From the NCBI RefSeq assembly GCF_000294495.1, contig NC_018526.1, forward strand, positions 558,001-622,000: 64,000 nucleotides of DNA, given 5' to 3'. This stretch comes from Streptococcus suis S735. GTDB taxonomy: Bacteria; Bacillota; Bacilli; Lactobacillales; Streptococcaceae. Positions 1 through 9,175 of this stretch are shown one piece after another. A program made the translations under genes and the position numbers. The number at the start of each line of letters is the position of its first letter. Within the stretch, counting starts at the first letter, position 1. Under the pieces are notes generated by a model, which was not told the origin of the DNA, did not search any database, and was given only the letters and a program-made list of their open reading frames with translations.

Positions 1-2
1 CT

Positions 3-617
3 GAGCTGCAAAAGTGTCAAATTGATTTGGAAGAGATAAAAGAGGTGCGAGACTTAGGAAATGAAAATTTTCCAAATCATTATATGAGCGGTATCTTTAA
101 TAGCCCTTGTTGCAAACTTTATAAGAATATATATATAAACAAAGGTTTTGACACTGAACAGTGGTTAGGAGAGGACTTATTATTTAATCTAAATTATTTA
201 AAGAATATAAAAAAAGTCAGCTATGTAAACAGAAATCTTTATTTTGCTAGAAGAGGTATACAAAGTACTACAAATACGTTTAAAAAAGATGTTTTTATTC
301 AATTAGAAAATTTAGAAGAAAAAACTTTTGATTTGTTTGTTAAAATATTTGGTGGACAATATGAATTTTCTGTTTTTAAAGAGACGCTACAGTGGCATAT
401 TATTTATTATAGCTTATTAATGTTCAAAAATGGAGATGAATCGCTTCCAAAGAAATTGCATATATTTAAGTATTTATACAATAGGCATTCTTTAGATACT
501 CTAAGTATTAAACGAACGTCCTCTGTTTTTAAAAGAATATGTAAATTAATTGTTGCTAATAATTTGTTTAAAATTTTTTTAAATACTTTAATTAGGGAAG
601 AAAAAAATAATGATTAA
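3..617 (+). CDS. Glycosyltransferase, C-terminal part (runs off the window start)
   Basis: The reading frame is open from base 3 with no start or stop upstream, so this is the 3' part of a longer gene. It reads about 205 residues. The segment with GEDLLFN followed by a tyrosine-rich stretch matches the acceptor half of GT-A family 2 capsule glycosyltransferases, where an (E/G)D pair precedes the C-terminal helices; the N-terminal nucleotide-sugar domain is not in the window. It should add a sugar to the lipid-linked capsule repeat unit at the inner membrane face. It overlaps the next gene by 8 bp, so the two are translationally coupled. It is clearly more AT-rich than the following gene, which suggests separate acquisition. 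Donor and linkage cannot be told. Confidence 0.75.
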   Translation, partial: ELQKCQIDLEEIKEVRDLGNENFPNHYMSGIFNSPCCKLYKNIYINKGFDTEQWLGEDLLFNLNYLKNIKKVSYVNRNLYFARRGIQSTTNTFKKDVFIQLENLEEKTFDLFVKIFGGQYEFSVFKETLQWHIIYYSLLMFKNGDESLPKKLHIFKYLYNRHSLDTLSIKRTSSVFKRICKLIVANNLFKIFLNTLIREEKNND

Positions 618-1614
618 CATTTCTATCATCGTCCCAATTTACAATGTTGAACAATATCTATCCAAGTGTATAAATAGCATTGTAAATCAGACCTACAAAC
701 ATATAGAGATTCTTCTGGTGAATGACGGTAGTACGGATAATTCGGAAGAAATTTGTTTAGCATATGCGAAGAAAGATAGTCGCATTCGTTATTTTAAAAA
801 AGAGAACGGCGGGCTATCAGATGCCCGTAATTATGGCATAAGTCGCGCCAAGGGTGACTACTTAGCTTTTATAGACTCAGATGATTTTATTCATTCGGAG
901 TTCATCCAACGTTTACACGAAGCAATTGAGAGAGAGAATGCCCTTGTGGCAGTTGCTGGTTATGATAGGGTAGATGCTTCGGGGCATTTCTTAACAGCAG
1001 AGCCGCTTCCTACAAATCAGGCTGTTCTGAGCGGCAGGAATGTTTGTAAAAAGCTGCTAGAGGCGGATGGTCATCGCTTTGTGGTGGCCTGGAATAAACT
1101 CTATAAAAAAGAACTATTTGAAGATTTTCGATTTGAAAAGGGTAAGATTCATGAAGATGAATACTTCACTTATCGCTTGCTCTATGAGTTAGAAAAAGTT
1201 GCAATAGTTAAGGAGTGCTTGTACTATTATGTTGACCGAGAAAATAGTATCATAACTTCTAGTATGACTGACCATCGCTTCCATTGCCTACTGGAATTTC
1301 AAAATGAACGAATGGACTTCTATGAAAGTAGAGGAGATAAAGAGCTCTTACTAGAGTGTTATCGTTCATTTTTAGCCTTTGCTGTTTTGTTTTTAGGCAA
1401 ATATAATCATTGGTTGAGCAAACAGCAAAAGAAGCTTCTCCAAACGCTATTTAGAATTGTATATAAACAATTGAAGCAAAATAAGCGACTTGCTTTACTA
1501 ATGAATGCTTATTATTTGGTAGGGTGTCTTCATCTTAATTTTAGTGTCTTTCTGAAAACGGGGAAAGATAAAATTCAAGAAAGATTGAGAAGAAGTGAAA
1601 GTAGTACTCGGTAA
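610..1614 (+). CDS. Capsule glycosyltransferase, GT2 family
   Basis: This 334-residue protein starts with the GT2 signature: a beta strand (ISIIVPIYN), then LVNDGSTDNS, then NGGLSDARN, and the FIDSDDF metal-binding DXD-type motif near residue 95. A second acidic HEDEYF motif near residue 190 fits the catalytic base region. Such enzymes transfer a sugar from a nucleotide donor to the undecaprenyl-linked capsule unit on the cytoplasmic face. The ATG lies inside the end of the preceding glycosyltransferase. The family is certain; donor sugar and linkage are not readable. It resembles the CpsJ/CpsK-type enzymes of sialylated streptococcal capsules, but I give no symbol. Confidence 0.9.
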   Translation: MINISIIVPIYNVEQYLSKCINSIVNQTYKHIEILLVNDGSTDNSEEICLAYAKKDSRIRYFKKENGGLSDARNYGISRAKGDYLAFIDSDDFIHSEFIQRLHEAIERENALVAVAGYDRVDASGHFLTAEPLPTNQAVLSGRNVCKKLLEADGHRFVVAWNKLYKKELFEDFRFEKGKIHEDEYFTYRLLYELEKVAIVKECLYYYVDRENSIITSSMTDHRFHCLLEFQNERMDFYESRGDKELLLECYRSFLAFAVLFLGKYNHWLSKQQKKLLQTLFRIVYKQLKQNKRLALLMNAYYLVGCLHLNFSVFLKTGKDKIQERLRRSESSTR

Positions 1615-1653
1615 GAATGTTGTAATAAATGGTTGAAAGAAAAGGGGATTAAA

Positions 1654-2673
1654 ATGAATCCAACAAATAGTAGAATAGCACTCTTTGATACGATTAAATG
1701 TATCATGGTACTTTGTGTTATTTTTACACATCTGGATTGGTCTGTTGAGCAGCGTCAATGGTTTATCTTTCCGTATTTCGTTGACATGGCTGTTCCAATT
1801 TTTCTGTTGCTTTCTGCCTATTTTCGAACGAATAAGTGGAATACAAAACAAGAGACGCTAAAGCTCAAGTTCAGCAGTGGTATAAAAGAAAGTATAAACA
1901 TGCTTTGTCTCTATGCTATCGTGATGGCTGTTAATGTTTTATTGAGCTATTCGAGAACCATCTGATAGGAGTAAAGCCTTTTTCAGGTTCTTCATCGCTC
2001 CGTTCATTTGTCCTGTGGCTACTTTCTGGAGAATCGGGTCCAGGGAGTTGGGAGTTACTATGTTCCGTTGTTGATTCAGGTAGTTTTTTTATTACCAATT
2101 TTGTATGTTCTTTTCGAGAAAAATAAATGGTTGGGCTTGCTTACTTGTTTTTTAGTAAACTTTTCAGTGGATGCCATATTTGCTAACATGGCTGAACACG
2201 GCATATATATATAGACTAATATCACTTCGTTATCTTTTTGTTCTAGGGCTTGGTTTTTTCTTTCAAAGCAGGATGTGCGTTCCAAGGTAGATACTTTCAT
2301 TGCGACCCTATTTGGGATTATTGGAGCAATTCTGATTTTTGTGAATCATTCTATAGAGCCCTTCTCCTGGTTTTATGGTTGGAAGTCTACTTCCTTTCTA
2401 TGCGTCCCATTTGCGTATGCTATGCTATTTTTTATGATAAAGTATGGACAGAAGATTCCAGCAATACTGTTGTCAAAATTGGGAGTTGCTTCTTATCATA
2501 TCTACTTGACCCAGATGCTGTATTTTTCAGTAGTCGCACCATTTTTAGCAGTGCAATTTAAGGTATCTTCGTTGAATTTGTGGAACGGCTTGTTTACCTT
2601 TCTAATTTGCCTGTTTGGTGGCTATATTTTCTACAAAGTGGATCTGTTTATGAGAGTACGTGGAAAACGATAA
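1654..2673 (+). pseudogene. Acyltransferase-3 family O-acetyltransferase, broken
   Basis: The ATG at 1654 follows a good ribosome-binding site (AAAGGGG). The product begins like an acyltransferase-3 (OafA-type) membrane enzyme: ALFDTIKCIMVLCVIFTHL has the early His of the family, followed by hydrophobic segments. The frame stops at 1963-1965. The same protein continues in other frames at about 2008-2214 (YYVPLLIQVVFLLPILYVLF) and 2275-2673 (the last membrane helices), so at least two frame changes or small deletions break it. An intact version would O-acetylate capsule sugars or sialic acid. Here the gene should be dead, and any acetylation would have to come from elsewhere. Confidence 0.85.
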
Positions 2674-2849
2674 TGACTCATTTCAGATTAGCAGATGCCA
2701 TTTCGTTTATTAGCAGATTCGCATGTTAATATTCCGACAAAGAAATTCAAATAGGTTGACGAGAGAGGAGTGGTATCTGTTTCTAAACCCCAGTATCCCC
2801 CTTTATTTTCAAAGCTATATTTATTAACTGAACAAGGAGAATTTTTAAG

Positions 2850-3411
2850 AGAACTGTTTGTTTAATCCCAGCACGATCTGGTTCGAAAGGCTTACCGAAT
2901 AAAAACATGCTATTTTTGGACGGGAAACCCATGATTTTTCACACGATTGATGTGGCAATTGAATCAGGTTGTTTTGAGAAAGAAGACATCTATGTCAGTA
3001 CGGATTCAGAAATGTATAAGGGGGGCACCTCTATAAATTCCCAAAATTGCGAATTTGGAGTTACGAAAGCCTTGTTAAATCAACATCTTAAATTTTAGAA
3101 AATTAGTTTTTAGAGGTCCCCAAGGGGATTTGCGAGACAAGAGGCATCAATGTATTGTTAAGACCCAAAGAACTATCTACTTATCATACTCCATCGAATG
3201 AAGTCAGTACGCACTTTTTTACGAATCTGGATTTTATGAAGATTGTATATTTGTTCTTCTGCAAGTCACCTCACCGTTACGGACTGGCGAACAGATAAAA
3301 GAAGCCATGAATATGTACTTACAGGGGGACTCAGAAAATGTTTTGCATTTCAATGATGAAGGGCAAGAAAGAGTGAATCAGTACATTATCGAAGCTGTAC
3401 AGGGGTTATAA
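2850..3411 (+). pseudogene. Second neuA copy (CMP-sialic acid synthetase), degraded
   Basis: From about 2855 the frame reads VCLIPARSGSKGLPNKNM, almost the same as the start of the intact neuA at 9176. It continues through YVSTDSEMYKG, is interrupted by a 100-bp element (3022-3121), then resumes with degraded sequence matching the intact gene (for example LLQVTSPLRTGE in a shifted frame near 3255-3290). It then jumps straight to the last codons (HFNDEGQERVNQY near 3347), so most of the nucleotidyltransferase core and nearly all of the C-terminal esterase domain are deleted. The start codon is not recognisable. It is best seen as a relic of an earlier sialic-acid cassette or of a duplication. 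Confidence 0.88.
3022..3121. repeat. MITE-like element, copy 1, with 4-bp target duplication
   Basis: This 100-bp non-coding insert begins GGGGCACCTCTATAAA and ends TTTTTAGAGGTCCCC, forming imperfect terminal inverted repeats. It is flanked by AAGG at 3018-3021 and 3122-3125. Removing the element and one AAGG restores a continuous neuA-like reading frame (MYKGICET), which proves insertion and fixes the ends. A second copy is at 5844. The right end reverse-complemented (GGGGACCTCTAAAAACT) is the same as the left end of the IS5-type element at 10533, so that IS is the likely mobiliser. Confidence 0.93.
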
Positions 3412-3456
3412 AAAGGGGTTACTTATCCTTAAAGTCTGTATGTAGAAGGAGAAAAA

Positions 3457-4428
3457 TTGAGACGAATTTATATTTGCCATACGATGTATCAGATCCTGAT
3501 TTCCTTGTTAAAGATGGACGTTGAGAGAGATAGTTTGATGTCCGTTGATATCATCGGGCATTTTCCAGATGTCAGGGAGCAACTGCAGCAGCATGTTCAT
3601 CTAATCGAGGAGACGGAGCGTTCATTTGATCTATATTCTTTGATAGCTAGATCAAAAACAAAAGAACGCCTTTCCTTGTTACAGAGCTATGACGAGGTGA
3701 TCATTTTTCAAGATCACCGTCAAGTCGGTCATTTTTTAAATAAACATCGGATTCCCTATTCTCTTTTGGAGGATGGTTATAATTTTTTCAAGGATAAAAG
3801 AGTGTGCGATTTGGAGTCAATTCAATCATCTGTCTGGAAAAGACTCTTTTATCAATGGTATTTTAAACCAACATATTTGATTGGTTCAAGTCTCTATTGT
3901 CAATCCATTGAGGTCAATGATCTGTCGCTCGTACAATTTGACGAGGCTTATAAACCCTTTGTAGAAGTTCCGAGAAAGCAATTATTTGATCAAGCATCGC
4001 CAGAGAAGGTGCAAGCGCTGCTGCAGATATTTGGAGCAAGGGCGATAGTAGCGGATGAAGAGTCTTCTCAAAAACGATTGCTATTATTGACCCAGCCCTT
4101 GTCTTGGGATTATCATGTGACCGAAGAGGAGTTGTTGGAGATTTATGTAGCAGGTCTTGCCCCTTATCGGGAAGACTATACAATCTACATAAAACCGCAC
4201 CCACGAGATGGGGTTGATTATTCATTTCTGGGTAAGGCTGTGGTGCTTCTGCCTCAAGGTATTCCGTTTGAGTTGTTCGAAATGGCAGGTAGTATCCGTT
4301 TTGATATCGGTATGACCTATAGTTCGTCTGCTTTAGATTTTTTAAATTGTTTTGAAGAGAAAGTGTATTTAAAGGACACTTTTCCTCTTCTTTCAAAAAA
4401 TGATATTTTGCGTGAGGGGATAGAATAG
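3457..4428 (+). CDS. Capsule sialyltransferase, GT52-like
   Basis: This 323-residue protein starts at a TTG, 5 bases after an AGAAGGAG ribosome-binding site. It opens with RRIYICHTMYQILISLL and carries the IKPHPRD motif near residue 247, typical of GT52 and polysialyltransferase-like CMP-sialic acid users. A later MTYSSSALDFL segment matches the sugar-nucleotide-binding region of that fold. It would add Neu5Ac from CMP-Neu5Ac to the capsule side chain. The wzx flippase follows 8 bp later and the neu genes lie downstream, which supports the role. In S. suis the equivalent enzyme (Cps2N in serotype 2) makes the alpha-2,6 linkage; the linkage here is inferred only. Confidence 0.85.
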   Translation: MRRIYICHTMYQILISLLKMDVERDSLMSVDIIGHFPDVREQLQQHVHLIEETERSFDLYSLIARSKTKERLSLLQSYDEVIIFQDHRQVGHFLNKHRIPYSLLEDGYNFFKDKRVCDLESIQSSVWKRLFYQWYFKPTYLIGSSLYCQSIEVNDLSLVQFDEAYKPFVEVPRKQLFDQASPEKVQALLQIFGARAIVADEESSQKRLLLLTQPLSWDYHVTEEELLEIYVAGLAPYREDYTIYIKPHPRDGVDYSFLGKAVVLLPQGIPFELFEMAGSIRFDIGMTYSSSALDFLNCFEEKVYLKDTFPLLSKNDILREGIE

Positions 4429-4436
4429 GAGGATTC

Positions 4437-5843
4437 ATGTCTAAAAAATCAATAGTTGTCTCAGGTCTCGTCTATACGATTGGAACCATCCTCGTTCAGG
4501 GATTAGCCTTCATTACCCTCCCCATCTATACTCGTGTCATTTCTCAGGAAGTATATGGGCAGTTTAGCTTGTATAATTCGTGGGTGGGGCTAGTTGGTCT
4601 CTTTATCGGTCTACAGTTAGGTGGGGCTTTTGGCCCGGGATGGGTACACTTCCGCGAGAAATTTGATGATTTCGTATCCACCTTGATGGTCTCTTCTATC
4701 GCTTTCTTTTTACCAATTTTTGGGCTATCTTTTCTCCTCAGTCAGCCCCTATCGCTCCTATTTGGTTTGCCTGATTGGGTCGTTCCGCTTATCTTTTTGC
4801 AAAGTTTTATGAGTGTTGTGCAAGGATTTTTTACGACCTATTTAGTGCAGCGGCAGCAGTCCATGTGGACTTTACTCCTATCGGTACTGAGCGCTGTTAT
4901 CAACACTGCTTTATCTTTATTTCTCATCTTTTCGATGGAGAATGATTTCATCGCTCGTGTAATGGCAAACTCGGCAACGACTGGTGTTTTTGCTTGTGTG
5001 TCCTTGTTGTTTTTCTATAAGAAGATTGGGCTTCATTTTCGAAAGGACTATCTTCGGTATGGTTTAAGTATATCGATTCCTCTTATTTTTCATGGATTAG
5101 GTCATAATGTACTCAATCAATTTGACAGAATCATGCTCGGCAAGATGCTAACACTGTCAGATGTAGCCCTATACAGTTTCGGCTACACACTTGCGTCTAT
5201 CTTACAAATTGTGTTTTCGAGCTTGAATACGGTATGGTGTCCGTGGTATTTTGAGAAAAAGAGAGGTGCAGATAAAGATTTGCTCAGTTATGTCCGTTAC
5301 TATCTGGCGATTGGCCTGTTTGTGACTTTTGGATTTCTAACAATTTACCCTGAATTAGCGATGTTGTTAGGTGGATCTGAGTATCGTTTCAGTATGGGAT
5401 TTATTCCCATGATTATTGTCGGGGTGTTCTTTGTATTTCTTTATAGTTTTCCAGCCAATATCCAGTTTTATAGTGGAAATACAAAGTTTTTGCCAATTGG
5501 TACTTTTATAGCAGGTGTACTAAATATTTCAGTCAACTTTGTTTTGATACCGACGATAGGAATTTATGGTGCTGCTTTGGCAACGACTGCTTCCTATCTG
5601 TTGTTGCTAGTCTTGCATTATTTTGTTGCTAAGAAAAAGTATGCTTACGATGAAGTTGCGATTTCAACATTTGTTAAGGTAATTGCTCTTGTTGTCGTCT
5701 ATACAGGCTTGATGACAGTATTTGTCGGTTCAATCTGGATTCGTTGGTCACTAGGAATAGCGGTTCTAGTCGTTTATGCCTACATTTTTAGAAAGGAATT
5801 AACAGTTGCCCTCAATACATTCAGGGAAAAACGGTCTAAATAA
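4437..5843 (+). CDS. wzx: Capsule repeat-unit flippase Wzx
   Basis: This 468-residue membrane protein of the MATE/MOP polysaccharide flippase type has about 12-14 hydrophobic segments throughout, starting VSGLVYTIGTILVQGLAF, and the FDRIMLGKM element common to Wzx proteins near residue 230. It moves the undecaprenyl-linked capsule unit to the outer membrane face for Wzy polymerisation. The ATG follows AGGAGG closely and the gene is 8 bp from the sialyltransferase, so the two are co-transcribed. The stop codon is the last base before a MITE-like element, so the 3' untranslated region is element sequence. Confidence 0.92.
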   Translation: MSKKSIVVSGLVYTIGTILVQGLAFITLPIYTRVISQEVYGQFSLYNSWVGLVGLFIGLQLGGAFGPGWVHFREKFDDFVSTLMVSSIAFFLPIFGLSFLLSQPLSLLFGLPDWVVPLIFLQSFMSVVQGFFTTYLVQRQQSMWTLLLSVLSAVINTALSLFLIFSMENDFIARVMANSATTGVFACVSLLFFYKKIGLHFRKDYLRYGLSISIPLIFHGLGHNVLNQFDRIMLGKMLTLSDVALYSFGYTLASILQIVFSSLNTVWCPWYFEKKRGADKDLLSYVRYYLAIGLFVTFGFLTIYPELAMLLGGSEYRFSMGFIPMIIVGVFFVFLYSFPANIQFYSGNTKFLPIGTFIAGVLNISVNFVLIPTIGIYGAALATTASYLLLLVLHYFVAKKKYAYDEVAISTFVKVIALVVVYTGLMTVFVGSIWIRWSLGIAVLVVYAYIFRKELTVALNTFREKRSK

Positions 5844-5943
5844 GGGCACCTCTATAAACTCCCAAAATTGCGAATTTGGAGTTACGAAAGCCTTGTTAAA
5901 TCAAACATTTTAAATTTTAGAAAATTAGTTTTTAGAGGTCCCC
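5844..5943. repeat. MITE-like element, copy 2
   Basis: This 100-bp element begins right after the wzx stop codon. It is nearly identical to the copy at 3022-3121, differing at a few positions and by a small shift in an A/T run. It starts GGGCACCTCTATAAACTCCC and ends TTTTTAGAGGTCCC. No perfect 4-bp target duplication is visible (ATAA on the left against ATAT on the right), so the junctions have decayed or this copy arose by duplication. Its inverted ends could fold in the transcript between wzx and neuB. Confidence 0.88.
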
Positions 5944-6365
5944 ATATAAAAACGTCCCAAATGAGAGGTGCTCATAAGAATTGACCATCACTGCCATCTA
6001 CCCAAAGTTCAAGTATTCTCTACCATGAAAATTGTGCTATAATCAAGTATAAAGAAGGGAATGTTTCTTAAAGGACGTATGCGCCTCTGCTTATGCCAGA
6101 AGTCATGAGGTAAATCTCCCTAAAAATTGGGTAGAAAAGCAGATTAAACTTCCACCAATCTATTGAAGATCGTGTGAAGAAGCAGGCTTTAGAAGCAACA
6201 AGCCCTGAGACTATTCGAAAGAAATCTAGGGCTATTTTTTCTAATCGGCTATCAGAAGTGAAGTAGCGATCTTTATTAGTGTTCTTTTACTACTTAAGGA
6301 AAACCAAGCTGCTCCCTCAAGACTTTATGGGAGCGATTTACAGTCATTTTTAGAAAGGAAATAAA
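5944..6365. other. Intergenic region wzx to neuB, no gene seen
   Basis: These 422 bases have stops in all frames and no protein family that I can recognise. A weak promoter-like stretch is present (GTGCTATAATCAAG near 6034), so neuBCDA may have its own transcription start. AGAAAGGAAATAA before 6366 is the ribosome-binding region of neuB. The stretch looks like decayed DNA left by earlier recombination in the capsule locus. Confidence 0.5.
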
Positions 6366-7382
6366 ATGGTTTATATTATTGCAGAAATTGGTTGTAATCA
6401 CAACGGTGATGTTCATCTAGCACGGAAAATGGTAGAAGTTGCCGTTGATTGTGGTGTGGATGCCGTTAAATTTCAGACATTTAAGGCAGATTTGTTGATT
6501 TCAAAATACGCACCAAAGGCAGAATACCAAAAAATTACAACAGGAGAGTCAGATTCTCAGCTCGAAATGACTCGTCGTTTGGAATTGAGCTTTGAAGAGT
6601 ATCTTGATTTGCGTGATTACTGTCTTGAAAAGGGAGTTGATGTGTTTTCGACACCTTTTGATGAGGAATCATTGGACTTCTTGATTAGCACAGATATGCC
6701 CGTTTATAAGATTCCATCTGGTGAGATTACCAATCTTCCCTATTTGGAAAAAATTGGTCGTCAAGCTAAGAAAGTTATTCTTTCAACTGGTATGGCTGTT
6801 ATGGATGAAATTCATCAAGCGGTGAAGATTTTGCAGGAAAATGGAACGACCGATATTTCGATTTTGCATTGTACAACCGAGTATCCAACCCCTTACCCTG
6901 CTTTGAATTTGAATGTCTTGCATACCTTGAAAAAAGAATTTCCAAACTTAACAATTGGCTATTCAGACCATAGTGTTGGTTCAGAAGTACCCATCGCTGC
7001 TGCAGCAATGGGAGCTGAATTGATTGAAAAGCACTTTACTCTGGACAATGAAATGGAAGGACCAGATCATAAAGCGAGTGCTACTCCTGATATCTTAGCA
7101 GCCTTGGTAAAAGGAGTGAGGATAGTGGAACAATCTCTTGGTAAATTTGAAAAAGAGCCAGAAGAAGTTGAAGTACGAAATAAAATTGTAGCTAGAAAAT
7201 CTATTGTTGCCAAAAAAGCAATTGCTAAAGGCGAAGTCTTTACAGAAGAAAACATCACTGTCAAAAGACCAGGAAATGGAATTTCGCCAATGGAATGGTA
7301 CAAAGTCTTGGGGCAGGTGAGTGAGCAGGATTTTGAGGAAGACCAAAATATTTGCCATAGTGCTTTTGAAAATCAAATGTAA
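6366..7382 (+). CDS. neuB: N-acetylneuraminate synthase NeuB
   Basis: This 338-residue enzyme condenses ManNAc and phosphoenolpyruvate to N-acetylneuraminic acid in the cytoplasm. The N-terminal TIM-barrel part carries IAEIGCNHNGD at the start, FSTPFDEESLDFL near residue 98, a CTTEYPTPYPALNLN block near residue 176 and GYSDHSVG near 204. The C-terminal ~60 residues form the SAF (antifreeze-like) domain (KSIVAKKAIAKGEVFTEENI). Length is normal for the family. It is first of four closely packed neu genes, 11 bp ahead of neuC. Confidence 0.97.
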   Translation: MVYIIAEIGCNHNGDVHLARKMVEVAVDCGVDAVKFQTFKADLLISKYAPKAEYQKITTGESDSQLEMTRRLELSFEEYLDLRDYCLEKGVDVFSTPFDEESLDFLISTDMPVYKIPSGEITNLPYLEKIGRQAKKVILSTGMAVMDEIHQAVKILQENGTTDISILHCTTEYPTPYPALNLNVLHTLKKEFPNLTIGYSDHSVGSEVPIAAAAMGAELIEKHFTLDNEMEGPDHKASATPDILAALVKGVRIVEQSLGKFEKEPEEVEVRNKIVARKSIVAKKAIAKGEVFTEENITVKRPGNGISPMEWYKVLGQVSEQDFEEDQNICHSAFENQM

Positions 7383-7393
7383 GCGGAGTAAGG

Positions 7394-8527
7394 ATGAAAA
7401 AAATTTGTTTTGTGACAGGCTCTCGTGCCGAATATGGGATTATGCGTCGCTTATTGAGCTATCTACAGGATGATCCAGAAATGGAGCTGGATCTTGTAGT
7501 GACAGCCATGCATCTAGAAGAAAAATATGGGATGACGGTCAAAGACATCGAAGCGGACAAGCGTAGGATTGTCAAGCGGATTCCATTGCATTTGACGGAT
7601 ACGTCTAAGCAGACAATCGTCAAATCTTTAGCGACCTTGACAGAGCAACTCACGGTTCTTTTTGAAGAAGTCCAGTATGACTTGGTGTTGATTCTGGGGG
7701 ATCGCTATGAGATGCTACCAGTTGCCAATGCTGCGTTGCTTTATAATATTCCTATTTGCCATATTCATGGTGGTGAAAAAACCATGGGAAATTTTGATGA
7801 GTCGATTCGCCATGCCATTACCAAGATGAGTCACCTTCATCTGACATCAACGGATGAATTTAGAAATCGTGTCATTCAACTAGGAGAAAATCCCAACCAT
7901 GTACTGAACATCGGAGCTATGGGTGTTGAAAATGTTTTAAAACAAGACTTTTTGACAAGAGAAGAGTTGGCGATGGAACTTGGAATTGATTTTGCCGAGG
8001 ATTACTATGTTGTACTCTTTCACCCTGTTACCTTGGAGGATAACACAGCCGAAGAACAAACGCAGGCCTTATTAGATGCTCTAAAAGAAGATGGTAGCCA
8101 GTGTTTGATAATTGGATCCAATTCGGATACACATGCCGATAAGATAATGGAATTGATGCATGAATTTGTAAAACAAGACTCTGATTCTTACATCTTTACT
8201 TCGCTTCCAACTCGTTATTACCATTCCTTGGTCAAGCATTCACAAGGTTTAATAGGGAATTCTTCGTCAGGTTTGATTGAAGTGCCCTCATTACAGGTTC
8301 CGACCTTAAATATTGGAAATCGCCAATTTGGACGTTTGTCAGGACCGAGTGTGGTACATGTTGGAACTTCTAAGGAAGCGATTGTTGGTGGTTTGGGGCA
8401 ATTACGTGATGTGATAGATTTTACCAATCCATTTGAACAACCTGATTCTGCTTTACAAGGTTATCGAGCTATCAAGGAATTTTTATCTGTACAGGCCTCA
8501 ACCATGAAAGAGTTTTATGATAGATAG
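7394..8527 (+). CDS. neuC: UDP-GlcNAc 2-epimerase (hydrolysing) NeuC
   Basis: This 377-residue enzyme converts UDP-GlcNAc to ManNAc plus UDP, the first committed step to sialic acid. It begins KKICFVTGSRAEYGIMRRLL, the family's nucleotide-binding start. It has DLVLILGDRYEMLPVA near residue 95, HIHGGEKTMGNFDESIRHA near 125, and GNSSSGLIEVPSL near 290 for UDP binding. Length fits the NeuC/WecB type. It stands between neuB and neuD with short gaps and no terminator. Confidence 0.97.
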   Translation: MKKICFVTGSRAEYGIMRRLLSYLQDDPEMELDLVVTAMHLEEKYGMTVKDIEADKRRIVKRIPLHLTDTSKQTIVKSLATLTEQLTVLFEEVQYDLVLILGDRYEMLPVANAALLYNIPICHIHGGEKTMGNFDESIRHAITKMSHLHLTSTDEFRNRVIQLGENPNHVLNIGAMGVENVLKQDFLTREELAMELGIDFAEDYYVVLFHPVTLEDNTAEEQTQALLDALKEDGSQCLIIGSNSDTHADKIMELMHEFVKQDSDSYIFTSLPTRYYHSLVKHSQGLIGNSSSGLIEVPSLQVPTLNIGNRQFGRLSGPSVVHVGTSKEAIVGGLGQLRDVIDFTNPFEQPDSALQGYRAIKEFLSVQASTMKEFYDR

Positions 8528-8540
8528 GGGAGAAAGTTTG

Positions 8541-9167
8541 ATGAAAAAAGTAGCCTTTCTAGGAGCGGGTACCTTTTCAGATGGTGTCCTTCCTTGGTTG
8601 GATAGAAGTCGATATGAACTCATTGGATATTTTGAAGATAAACCGATCAGTGACTATCGTGGCTATCCTGTATTTGGTCCCTTGCAAGATGTCCTAACCT
8701 ATTTGGATGATGGAAAAGTAGATGCTGTCTTCGTCACTATAGGTGACAATGTCAAGCGCAAGGAAATCTTTGACTTGCTTGCCAAAGATCATTATGATGC
8801 TTTGTTCAACATCATTAGCGAGCAAGCCAATATTTTTTCCCCAGATAGTATCAAGGGACGAGGGGTTTTCATAGGTTTTTCAAGTTTTGTAGGAGCCGAT
8901 TCCTATGTCTATGACAATTGTATCATCAATACGGGTGCCATTGTGGAACATCATACCACGGTGGAGGCCCATTGTAACATTACTCCAGGAGTGACCATAA
9001 ATGGCTTGTGCCGTATCGGAGAAGGCACTTATATTGGAAGTGGTTCAACAGTGATTCAATGTATCGAGATTGCACCTTATACAACATTGGGGGCAGGGAC
9101 AGTTGTTTTGAAATCGTTGACGGAGTCAGGGACCTATGTTGGTGTACCTGCTAGAAAGATTAAATAG
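8541..9167 (+). CDS. neuD: Sialic acid O-acetyltransferase NeuD
   Basis: I chose the ATG at 8541 (208 residues) because AGGGGAGAAAG precedes it and the protein then starts KKVAFLGAGTFSDGVLPW, the expected N-terminus; an in-frame ATG at 8517 lies inside neuC. The N-terminal ~80 residues form a PglD-like nucleotide-binding fold. The rest is a left-handed beta-helix of hexapeptide repeats (VEHHTTVEAHCNITPGV and following). In group B streptococci NeuD O-acetylates sialic acid, and the family uses acetyl-CoA. With the other acyltransferase gene broken, this is the only clear acetylation enzyme in the visible locus. Confidence 0.93.
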   Translation: MKKVAFLGAGTFSDGVLPWLDRSRYELIGYFEDKPISDYRGYPVFGPLQDVLTYLDDGKVDAVFVTIGDNVKRKEIFDLLAKDHYDALFNIISEQANIFSPDSIKGRGVFIGFSSFVGADSYVYDNCIINTGAIVEHHTTVEAHCNITPGVTINGLCRIGEGTYIGSGSTVIQCIEIAPYTTLGAGTVVLKSLTESGTYVGVPARKIK

Positions 9168-9175
9168 GTGAATTG

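Noticed and set aside
1498..1851. Minus-strand frame of 117 residues across a glycosyltransferase end and the acyltransferase start
   Set aside because: It overlaps two real genes, has no ribosome-binding site and no family features.
3022..5943. Identity of the 100-bp elements with the pneumococcal RUP element
   Set aside because: RUP is tied to IS630 and a TA target. These have a 4-bp AAGG duplication and ends that match the IS5-type element, not the IS630 ends present in this window.
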